From Nanobdellota archaeon (GTDB lineage Archaea; Nanobdellota; Nanobdellia; Pacearchaeales; GW2011-AR1): a stretch of DNA of 5,298 bases. Shown here piece by piece: positions 1 through 4,842 of the stretch. The DNA lies in the NCBI GenBank assembly GCA_018816625.1, contig JAHIVR010000163.1, forward strand, positions 1 to 5,298, given 5' to 3'. The position numbers and the translations under genes were made by a program. The notes under the pieces are model-generated. The model made no database searches. It was not told the origin of the DNA and was given only the letters and a program-made list of their open reading frames with translations. The number at the start of each line of letters is the position of its first letter. The first letter of the stretch is position 1.

Positions 1-2
1 AA

Positions 3-260
3 ATTTATCATTTAGCCGCTCAAAGCCAAGTGAAAATTTCTTTTGAGGATGAATTCGGCGCTTTTAAAACCAATAGCAACAGCGCTCATTTTTTGCTTTC
101 AGCTATAAAAGAATTAAAACCCGACTGTAAATTTTATTTTGCCGGAAGCAGCGAGATGTTCGGTCAGGCAAAAACATGGCCTCAAGACGAAGAGACGACG
201 TTTAACCCTGTTTCGCCTTATGGTATTTCCAAAACCGTCGGATTTTATTTGACAAAAATG
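3..260 (+). pseudogene. gmd: GDP-mannose 4,6-dehydratase, internal fragment
   Basis: This is an internal piece of GDP-mannose 4,6-dehydratase, the NADP-dependent short-chain dehydrogenase-type enzyme that turns GDP-mannose into GDP-4-keto-6-deoxymannose for surface sugars. The frame is open from base 3 and enters from outside the window. It begins IYHLAAQSQV, the family's (I/V)YNLAAQSHV region. It then shows GSSEMFG, which holds the catalytic Ser and Glu, and SPYGISK with the YxxxK pair (Tyr codon 219-221, Lys 231-233). Family resemblance stops at about base 260, after FYLTKM. The expected continuation (YR..YG...GILFNHESPRRG) is absent, so only about a quarter of the usual 340-370 residues is present and the substrate-binding C-terminal part is lost. 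The reading frame runs on to a stop at 357-359, but those last 32 residues are foreign sequence. A GTG at 30 is an in-frame codon, not the true start. The product cannot be active. Confidence 0.85.
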
Positions 261-524
261 CACATTGTGGCAGATAAAAGATGGTTTGGCAGATATTATT
301 ATTTGATTTTTACAAAAGAGAATAATAATTTTATTAGTTGGAATAAAAAATCTTATTAAATTGTTGAGATAGTGGAAGTGAAAGACAAGAAATATGAAGA
401 GGAATTAGCAGAGGATATTATGAAAATTCTTACCTGTTATTCTGCCCGTTTTTATGGCAGGCGTGGTGGTAGAAAGAAGAAAAATACGGCTGAAAATGAG
501 CCTAACGATTCTAATGGAATTTAA
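261..524 (+). pseudogene. IS607-family serine recombinase (TnpA), C-terminal remnant
   Basis: This is a decayed 3' end of the small serine recombinase that moves IS607-type insertion sequences. From 360 to the stop at 522-524 the frame encodes IVEIVEVKDKKYEEELAEDI, followed by MKILTCYSARFYGRRGG and a lysine-rich tail. It matches the family's C-terminal pattern of a hydrophobic beta strand (VEIVVV), an acidic EELVEDL helix and an (F/Y)SARLYG(R/M)R end. Just upstream, 261-356 reads HIVADKRWFGRYYYLIF, which resembles a damaged version of the family's (A/Y)KDRL.RFG...I segment. A TAA at 357-359 and probable frameshifts interrupt it. The N-terminal MerR-like DNA-binding domain and the catalytic serine are missing. 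No tnpB follows, although an ATG at 514 overlapping the tnpA stop in the +1 frame opens MEFKKDVTL before a stop. The 360-524 part is recognised with good confidence; the 261-356 part is inference. Confidence 0.66.
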
Positions 525-539
525 AAAGGACGTTACACT

Positions 540-1421
540 TTGAATGATCACGCATATATACTGTATAAACGAAAGGATTGTAAATATGATATAAATCTAA
601 GGTGGTTCATATACAAGTACCAATCACTTTTTTATCAATTTTCATCATTCTCAGATAATGGAACTTGGAATAAAACAGATTTCTTTAATTATGCTAAAAT
701 TGATATCCCTGAAATTGATGACCAATTATCTATGCTGAATAGATATAAAAAATTAGATATAATTAATGAGGAAATCATTAAGATTCAAAGCTTTATTGAA
801 AAAATATTAAATAAGCAGTTGGTAGTAAATAGTCAGCCAGAACAACAAGTATTTTTATCTGAAATAATGAGCCATATTAGTAGAAATGATAGCCTTTCTG
901 AACAGGGAATATACAGAAGGAGCGGAGATATCAAAAGAGTCAAAGAGAAAATTAAAGTTATTTCTGGGTCTACTGATGATTATTATGGATTTGTGCCATT
1001 AGAAAAAAAATTACATTATATTAAAGATAGACCGTGTCTCCAAGTTGTAACAAGGGGGAAAGCTGGAAAGATAAAGTTTCATCCGACTGGTGTTTATGCT
1101 ACAAATACAAACTCCATGTTATTAGTAATTAGGGAGGATAAAAAATCATTATTAGGAATAGAAACTCAATCAGAAGAAGAAAGTTATTTAAAATTTTTAG
1201 AATGTTATTTAGCATCCTTATTTAATGAATATTGCTCTAGTGCAGATGTAGCAGTATTCCCTTTAACTGAGATCATTGATAAAATACGTATTCCATTGTT
1301 TAGATACAGTCCGATAATAAAAAAAATTATTGAGAAATATGAAATTCTGAATAAATATAAAGTATCTCTACATGAAATTTCAGAATGTATAACTGAGACA
1401 TTGGATAAGGAAATTACTTGA
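540..1421 (+). CDS. hsdS: Type I restriction-modification specificity subunit, 5'-truncated
   Basis: HsdS carries two target-recognition domains (TRDs) joined by long helices and guides the HsdM methylase and HsdR nuclease to a split DNA site. Visible here are the second half of TRD1 (residues 1-58, ending GTWNKTDFFNYAKIDIP), the IDIPEIDDQL boundary and central helix (about 55-95), and TRD2 (about 100-252). TRD2 contains VISGSTDDYYG, TRGKAGKIKF and TGVYATNTNSMLL, the pattern of BcgI/type I-like TRDs. It ends in a second IRIPL boundary (249-253) and a C-terminal helix. Intact HsdS is usually about 400 residues; this frame gives 293. HsdS-like sequence (GRYTLNDHAYIL) starts about four codons before the TTG at 540, against the stop of the IS607 remnant, so the first part of TRD1 was deleted. 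There is no ATG until residue 65 and no convincing ribosome site. No hsdM or hsdR lies in the window. It is probably a silent remnant or a half cassette. Confidence 0.72.
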   Translation: MNDHAYILYKRKDCKYDINLRWFIYKYQSLFYQFSSFSDNGTWNKTDFFNYAKIDIPEIDDQLSMLNRYKKLDIINEEIIKIQSFIEKILNKQLVVNSQPEQQVFLSEIMSHISRNDSLSEQGIYRRSGDIKRVKEKIKVISGSTDDYYGFVPLEKKLHYIKDRPCLQVVTRGKAGKIKFHPTGVYATNTNSMLLVIREDKKSLLGIETQSEEESYLKFLECYLASLFNEYCSSADVAVFPLTEIIDKIRIPLFRYSPIIKKIIEKYEILNKYKVSLHEISECITETLDKEIT

Positions 1422-1480
1422 CGATAAAAATTAGACTTTAGGGCAATCTTCACCCTTTGGGAGCAAAGCCCCTTTAAGTT

Positions 1481-1645
1481 AACAGTGCCAATTTAGGCAC
1501 TCCAAATACCCCCCTCCTAAAAATCCACCAGAACCCTCAAATAGCCCTTTTAAGCACTTTATTAGCAGAATCCAATACTTTATTAGCAAAAAACGACTAA
1601 ATTAGCAAGGCTGTCTTTAGTATCCCTCTTTAATGCAACAGTGCC
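1481..1645. repeat. AACAGTGCC direct repeat pair, one copy in a dyad
   Basis: AACAGTGCC occurs at 1481-1489 and again at 1637-1645, flanking the three ACTTTATTAGCA-like repeats. The left copy also forms a perfect 6-base stem, AGTGCC at 1484-1489 with GGCACT at 1496-1501, around a 6-base loop. No T-run follows the stem, so it does not look like a standard terminator. A pair of 9-base repeats 156 bases apart could be chance, a scar duplication, or recombinase-related sites. Confidence 0.35.
1556..1607. repeat. Three spaced ACTTTATTAGCA repeats
   Basis: ACTTTATTAGCA is present exactly at 1556-1567 and 1577-1588. A third version, ACTAAATTAGCA, with two changes lies at 1596-1607. Start-to-start spacings are 21 and 19 bases, about two turns of B-DNA, so all three would face the same side of the helix. 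They sit about 90-140 bases beyond the integrase stop codon. Direct repeats of this kind near an integrase are often arm-type or accessory binding sites for the recombinase or its directionality factor. That role is inference. Confidence 0.55.
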
Positions 1646-1693
1646 CTATCTAGTAGCAATATATACAGTAATTTTTGTTTATTTCAAGCATAT

Positions 1694-2617
1694 TCACATA
1701 TTCAACCCCAAAATCTCAGACAGGTTAATATCATTCTCCTTGATGTATTGTTCTAGGGAGATTACTTCTTCTTCTTTAGCATAATCTATATATGCACTGG
1801 TTTGGTTTAAATCCATATGTCCGCTTCTCTTTCCGAGAAGAAGCCCCTCCATTTCTGGAGCAAGATGTGTAATCCGAGTATGTCTTAGCCAATGAGGTCT
1901 CACTTGAATGCCTATCTTTGGTGATAGAGAATATCTAAAATATCTATATGTCTTGTCATAGTTGTAAGGGAAAATGGCATCCTTTGGTTTTAGTTTTTTA
2001 TCAAAAATCCATTTATCTAGTAGAGTTCTACTTTCAGGAATAAGAAATCTAGGAACTCTAGTTTTTTTAGATTTTGATATTTTTCCTGGAATTTCTAATG
2101 CCCCGTATTTCTTATATTCTCTCTTATAGTTTGCAACCCAATTTTCTAAGAACTCACCCACCCTACAACCCAAGTCATAGACTATCAGGATTAGAAGTTG
2201 GTATTCTTTCGGGGAAATTTTGAGCATATCTATTATTGTCTTAGGAGATAGATACATTGATTTTATATCCTCATGTTCCAGTTTGGTATCCTTTTCCTCA
2301 CCCACAAGTAAGTAGAAATTCTTTTTTACATGCCTCATTTTCTCCAATATTTCTGTATTTCTGTCTTTTGGGATATTCTCTCCTTGTTCATAGAGAAAGA
2401 TTACATATTTCTTCACCGCAGAAAGCATAGCATTACTACCTTCTTCTTTCAGAGTATGGTTTACGGAATCTAGTATTTCTTTAGTCGGCGTGTTGAGTAA
2501 TGATATATCAAAGTCAAACTTCTTTAATTGGGTAATATATGCCTTAGCAGTTCTTTCTCTTCTATGTTTTAGAATCCACTTTCTAAATGCTTCTAGGCGT
2601 TCTTTAGGGATTGGCAT
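1694..2617 (-). CDS. Tyrosine recombinase (integrase), XerA/phage integrase type
   Basis: This 307-residue enzyme cuts and rejoins DNA at specific sites through a 3'-phosphotyrosine link, normally to integrate or excise an element or to resolve or invert DNA. Residues 1 to about 105 form the helical SAM-like core-binding domain, and about 118-290 the catalytic domain. The active-site set is complete: R152 in YDLGCRVGEFL, a lysine of the beta-hairpin in SKSKKTRVPR (about 182-185), H242 and R245 in RPHWLRHTRITH, H267 in SGHMD, and nucleophile Y276 in TSAYIDYA, nine residues after H267 as the family requires. Length matches archaeal XerA and element integrases (about 280-310). The ATG at 2617 is supported by GAGGTGAT five bases upstream. 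The gene is divergent from the winged-helix gene and points toward the repeat-bearing stretch. It appears intact and not split like SSV-type integrases. It could serve a provirus or plasmid, or act as a local invertase on hsdS. Confidence 0.9.
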   Translation of the reverse strand: MPIPKERLEAFRKWILKHRRERTAKAYITQLKKFDFDISLLNTPTKEILDSVNHTLKEEGSNAMLSAVKKYVIFLYEQGENIPKDRNTEILEKMRHVKKNFYLLVGEEKDTKLEHEDIKSMYLSPKTIIDMLKISPKEYQLLILIVYDLGCRVGEFLENWVANYKREYKKYGALEIPGKISKSKKTRVPRFLIPESRTLLDKWIFDKKLKPKDAIFPYNYDKTYRYFRYSLSPKIGIQVRPHWLRHTRITHLAPEMEGLLLGKRSGHMDLNQTSAYIDYAKEEEVISLEQYIKENDINLSEILGLNM

Positions 2618-2622
2618 AACAT

Positions 2623-2630
2623 ATCACCTC
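2623..2630 (-). promoter_or_regulatory. Shine-Dalgarno site of the integrase
   Basis: On the minus strand GAGGTGAT lies five bases before the integrase ATG. It is fully complementary to the archaeal 16S rRNA 3' end (ATCACCTC). It fixes the start codon and implies a leadered transcript, unlike the rightward genes of this window, which lack such sites. Confidence 0.75.
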
Positions 2631-2694
2631 ACAGTAATTTCTGAACCCAAACTTTTCATTTTTAATTATACTTAGGTATTCATCATATAAATAC

Positions 2695-2719
2695 CCAATA
2701 TAATACTATATTATCTTGG
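2695..2719. repeat. 25-base near-perfect dyad, candidate operator
   Basis: The left half CCAA-T-ATAATA and right half TATTAT-C-TTGG pair at 10 of 11 positions around the 3-base centre CTA. The outer CCAA/TTGG arms make it more than a by-product of AT-richness. It is central in the divergent region, where a dimeric regulator could control both directions. A recombinase core site is an alternative. Confidence 0.5.
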
Positions 2720-2769
2720 TATATTATAATTCAATCAAATTATATAACTATTTATAAATATAGAATCCT

Positions 2770-2785
2770 AAGTATTTAAATACTT
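2770..2785. promoter_or_regulatory. 16-base perfect palindrome containing a TATA box
   Basis: AAGTATTTAAATACTT is a perfect palindrome and contains TTTAAATA, a good archaeal TATA box. A start of transcription about 25 bases downstream would fall near 2803-2805, leaving a leader of about 22 bases before the ATG at 2827. A repressor bound to the palindrome would block TBP, so simple autorepression by the following gene is an attractive model. It overlaps the inverted copy CCTAAGTAT at 2767-2775. Confidence 0.5.
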
Positions 2786-2826
2786 TGATTGTCTATATAT
2801 TCTTATATAATTTAATTGAATCAAAA

Positions 2827-3141
2827 ATGGAGAGAAAACCTAGACCAGAAGTCATAAGAAAACTGAAGAATATAATCTTCACCACCTTTGCTGATGATTC
2901 TTTTTCTGCTCATAAGGTAACAAAGAAATATTTTGACACTATGGTGGTTGGAGAATGGAATGAAATCACTAGGAGAGAATTTAATCGAATAGCTGTTTAT
3001 ACATCTCAATTATTGAAAGAATTAAGAAAAGCAAAGGAGATTAAGAAAGTAGAAATTATAAAAAAGGATAAAGGCATTGATGAAAAAATCTACAAAATCA
3101 CCAAACTCGGTAGGGAGAAGTTAAAATTGAAGAGTGTATAA
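2827..3141 (+). CDS. Small winged-helix DNA-binding protein, probable regulator
   Basis: This 104-residue basic protein probably binds DNA as a transcription regulator. The N-terminal part is helical (PEVIRKLKNIIFTTF, then FSAHKVTKKYF). A middle recognition-helix-like segment (REFNRIAVYTSQLLKELRKA) follows, then a lysine-rich wing and an ending, IYKITKLGREKLKLK. That ending matches the closing strand and helix of many archaeal winged-helix proteins (Y.LT..G...L). I cannot assign a named family. The ATG at 2827 is preferred over the in-frame TTG at 2785, because that TTG falls at the edge of the TATA palindrome and would add MIVYIFLYNLIESK, which does not look like protein sequence of this family. 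No Shine-Dalgarno precedes it. It is divergent from the integrase and directly upstream of the membrane-protein genes, a position that suits the control gene of a mobile element. Confidence 0.65.
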   Translation: MERKPRPEVIRKLKNIIFTTFADDSFSAHKVTKKYFDTMVVGEWNEITRREFNRIAVYTSQLLKELRKAKEIKKVEIIKKDKGIDEKIYKITKLGREKLKLKSV

Positions 3142-3144
3142 AAG
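3137..3144 (+). promoter_or_regulatory. TATA box for the spike-like membrane protein gene
   Basis: TATAAAAG overlaps the stop codon of the regulator gene (3139-3141). It lies about 27 bases before the ATG at 3167, the distance expected for an archaeal leaderless transcript starting at or next to the ATG. It supports 3167 over the in-frame GTG at 3134, and suggests that the membrane genes can be transcribed separately from the regulator. Confidence 0.55.
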
Positions 3145-3166
3145 AATACATAATTTAAAAAAGAAA

Positions 3167-4177
3167 ATGACTAAAAAGAAATTAATTTTAGGAATATTTG
3201 TTATTATGATTTTGATAACAACAACTTACGCAGACGAGTGTGATGACTCAATTTCAGTAGTAGAACTTCCAGACCTATATCCTGGAAACAACCCCTCGGT
3301 GATTTCATACACTTCTATCCCTAGCTCTTTAGGAGTACGAAATTGGGACATCTGGATTGTGGACTCTAAAAACAACAAGGTGGCTCTGTTACAAACTCAA
3401 CTGAGTAATAACACCTATACTATGGAAGTAAAATGGCAGATAACTGATAACTATCTCAATGGACTTCATGCAATTCACAGCAAGATTACAGTTTTAAATC
3501 CAAACAATTTAAGCCAACTCATCTGCGAAGAAAAGACGATTAGAGAAGTTCAAGTTCATACAAATAGAAGTTCTTATAATGATATGGATTTGAGATTAGA
3601 ACTGCTTCCTCAATATCAGACATGGGTATATTCTGAAAAAAGAAACATCACAATAGGAAATATGAAAATCCCGCTACAGGTTTCATTGACTAATATCCCC
3701 CCCCAATCAAATGTGATTATAGGGAATTTAACGATAAATACAACAAGGGAATCAAATATTACTATTACGCCAGATAAACCTATTTGGGATTATCAGGACT
3801 TGTATACTCTTCTTATAATGATGCAACAACAGGAAAATATAAATAAGAGGCTCTCTGAGGATGTTCCAAATAAAATTACAGATATAGAATCACTGTTGAA
3901 TGAAAAAATAAATTTAATATCGGGTGAAAAAGATAATGCACTAGAGAGGGAGCGTAATAGAACTGCGGAGATTATTGAAGACATTTCTGAATACATTTCG
4001 GCAAGAGATGCTTGCATTTCTGAGAGAGATAGTTGTTTAGATGAAAATCAACGGCTTCGTAATTCTATTGATTCTATAGACTTGGGCAGGTGGAATTTTT
4101 GGATTTCGTGTATTTTTGGGGGGGTAGTTACCTTATTGATAGTGATATATTGGGCTAAAAAGAAAAGAGATGAATGA
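3167..4177 (+). CDS. Secreted, membrane-anchored coiled-coil protein (spike-like), unknown family
   Basis: I do not recognise this family. The 336-residue product has a clear architecture. A signal peptide covers residues 1-22 (KKK, then LILGIFVIMILITTT, likely cut after TYA-22). A beta-rich ectodomain runs from about 25 to 205, a predicted coiled coil from about 219 to 304 (many E, K, R, N with leucines and isoleucines), a membrane helix from about 311 to 330, and a short basic tail KKKRDE. The bulk is therefore outside the cell or in the virion envelope. Eight N-X-S/T sequons (N81, N114, N133, N160, N187, N191, N197, N264) suggest heavy N-glycosylation. C25 and C120 could form a disulfide; C283 and C290 lie in the coiled coil. 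An upstream GTG at 3134 would add 11 residues but is not needed. The stop is 8 bases before the next gene, so the two are probably co-transcribed. A viral spike, adhesin or S-layer-associated stalk all fit. Confidence 0.68.
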   Translation: MTKKKLILGIFVIMILITTTYADECDDSISVVELPDLYPGNNPSVISYTSIPSSLGVRNWDIWIVDSKNNKVALLQTQLSNNTYTMEVKWQITDNYLNGLHAIHSKITVLNPNNLSQLICEEKTIREVQVHTNRSSYNDMDLRLELLPQYQTWVYSEKRNITIGNMKIPLQVSLTNIPPQSNVIIGNLTINTTRESNITITPDKPIWDYQDLYTLLIMMQQQENINKRLSEDVPNKITDIESLLNEKINLISGEKDNALERERNRTAEIIEDISEYISARDACISERDSCLDENQRLRNSIDSIDLGRWNFWISCIFGGVVTLLIVIYWAKKKRDE

Positions 4178-4185
4178 AGACATAA

Positions 4186-4791
4186 ATGAAAAACGAATTG
4201 ATTTTTTTAGGTATTATAGCAATTACAGCGTATTGGGTTTTCCCCCCTTGGAGAAATCTAATCAACAAAATTTTTAGATTTAGAAAAGATGTGGGAGAAA
4301 GAGGATATTACCCAAATTATATATACCCCGAGGCTACAGGAATAGATGCAATTCCTTTACCAAATATACAATTTCCAGATGGGGGGATTGAAACATTAAA
4401 AAATTGCCTTCTCACTAAGACGGGTGAAGGATATGTTCTGGAAACAGATGAAAGAGATGGAGTAATTATAAAATCAATTGTTGAGGGAGTAAATATTGAC
4501 TATGGGGATAAGATGGCTTTAGCATTTGGTTCTGGGATGTTATGTTGCAATATAGACTTTACAGGTAAAGAACATAAAGGATGGCATGGAATAGGAAATC
4601 CGGTTGCAAGCTCACAACATGAAATGATTAAGATACTTAAAAATGAAAATAGCAATTTAAGAAATATGATTGATAAAATGCAGAAACAGGTTAAAGCAGA
4701 ACAATTAAGGAATGCAGACCTCATTGGGCAATTAACAAGACGTAGAGGTAAAAAATCTACTGAGGAAGAAGAGGAAGAGAAAAAGGACTAA
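4186..4791 (+). CDS. Single-pass membrane protein with cytoplasmic coiled coil, unknown family
   Basis: I do not recognise this family. The product has 201 residues. A hydrophobic segment at about 4-20 (ELIFLGIIAITAYWVFP) is followed by the strongly basic RNLINKIFRFRK. By the positive-inside rule the rest lies in the cytoplasm, or inside a virion. The middle region (about 41-140) is a compact domain with Pro-rich stretches, DGVIIKSIVEGVNIDYGDKM and the pair C120-C121. A coiled coil follows from about 144 to 184 (EMIKILKNENSNLRNMIDK onward), then a basic RRRGKK and an acidic EEEEEE tail. It follows the spike-like gene by 8 bases, so the two likely share an mRNA. Its coiled coil faces the opposite side of the membrane from that of its neighbour, which fits a linker between a surface protein and internal components. 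No Shine-Dalgarno is evident. The function is unknown. Confidence 0.62.
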   Translation: MKNELIFLGIIAITAYWVFPPWRNLINKIFRFRKDVGERGYYPNYIYPEATGIDAIPLPNIQFPDGGIETLKNCLLTKTGEGYVLETDERDGVIIKSIVEGVNIDYGDKMALAFGSGMLCCNIDFTGKEHKGWHGIGNPVASSQHEMIKILKNENSNLRNMIDKMQKQVKAEQLRNADLIGQLTRRRGKKSTEEEEEEKKD

Positions 4792-4797
4792 CCTTAA

Positions 4798-4818
4798 AAT
4801 TTTCTTAACTTTTAATAT
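4798..4818 (+). promoter_or_regulatory. T-rich terminator overlapping a TATA box
   Basis: Just after the stop at 4789-4791 come TTTTCTT (about 4799-4806) and CTTTTAATAT, T-rich tracts like those that end archaeal transcripts. TTTTAATAT at 4810-4818 also sits about 29 bases before the ATG at 4843, the right place for a TATA box giving a nearly leaderless mRNA. The third membrane gene may thus be a separate transcription unit. No Shine-Dalgarno precedes it. Confidence 0.4.
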
Positions 4819-4842
4819 GGGTGTGTTGTAAAATCTAATAAA

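Larger units (their letters stand above)
1422..1693. other. Non-coding stretch between hsdS remnant and integrase
   Basis: These 272 bases carry no convincing gene on either strand. The stretch holds a small hairpin (CTTTG-GGAG-CAAAG, near 1456-1469), an AGTGCC-AATTTA-GGCACT dyad at 1484-1501, two copies of AACAGTGCC, a run of six C at 1509-1514, and three ACTTTATTAGCA-like repeats at 1556-1607. It lies just past the 3' end of the integrase gene, a common place for the attachment site and integrase arm sites of an element. No tRNA gene or tRNA 3' end could be recognised, so an attachment core cannot be named. The left boundary of the putative element most likely falls in this stretch. Confidence 0.5.
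2618..2826. promoter_or_regulatory. Divergent control region between integrase and regulator
   Basis: This 209-base, very AT-rich stretch separates two divergent genes and has no credible gene. It contains, in order, ATACTTAGG (2668-2676), a GGTATT/AATACC dyad (2675-2695), a 25-base near-palindrome (2695-2719), TTTATAAATA (2751-2760), CCTAAGTAT (2767-2775, the inverted copy of ATACTTAGG) and a 16-base perfect palindrome (2770-2785). TATA-like sequences suitable for the rightward gene are TTTAAATA (2775-2782) and TATATAT (2794-2800). On the leftward side ATAATTAAAA (minus strand, around 2660-2669) is a possible TATA region for the integrase. The density of dyads suggests operators for the neighbouring winged-helix protein and so a two-way switch. 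The binding roles are inferred. Confidence 0.6.

Noticed and set aside
1205..1453. Minus-strand open frame of 82 codons
   Set aside because: It lies opposite the hsdS 3' end, is composed of hydrophobic and serine-rich residues typical of antisense reading of AT-rich coding DNA, and has no ribosome site or family motif.
1441..1480. Possible tRNA remnant or attachment core in the GC-richer patch after hsdS
   Set aside because: There is a small CTTTG/CAAAG hairpin, but no T-arm consensus, cloverleaf or CCA end could be found on either strand.
1481..1645. CRISPR-like array
   Set aside because: The repeats are only 9-12 bases with spacers of about 7-9 bases and few copies, and no cas gene is near.
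2490..2675. Plus-strand open frame of 61 codons over the integrase 5' end
   Set aside because: It is antisense to the well-supported integrase and its upstream region, with no start signals or recognisable motif.
2785..2826. TTG start extending the winged-helix protein by 14 residues
   Set aside because: The TTG overlaps the end of the palindrome that holds the TATA box, so it would lie upstream of the expected transcript start, and the added residues are not protein-like.
2640..2826. Replication origin in the AT-rich intergenic region
   Set aside because: No replication initiator gene or repeated origin-box motif is present. The AT-richness and dyads are explained as well by divergent promoters and operators.
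3134..3166. GTG start extending the spike-like protein by 11 residues
   Set aside because: It lies upstream of or within the TATAAAAG box at 3137-3144. Starting at ATG 3167 gives a compact, normal signal peptide.
3793..4017. Minus-strand frame of 74 codons inside the spike-like gene, and similar ones at 2821-3009 and 4500-4724
   Set aside because: Each is a shadow of a better-supported plus-strand gene. The serine/isoleucine-rich composition is what antisense of coiled-coil codons gives.
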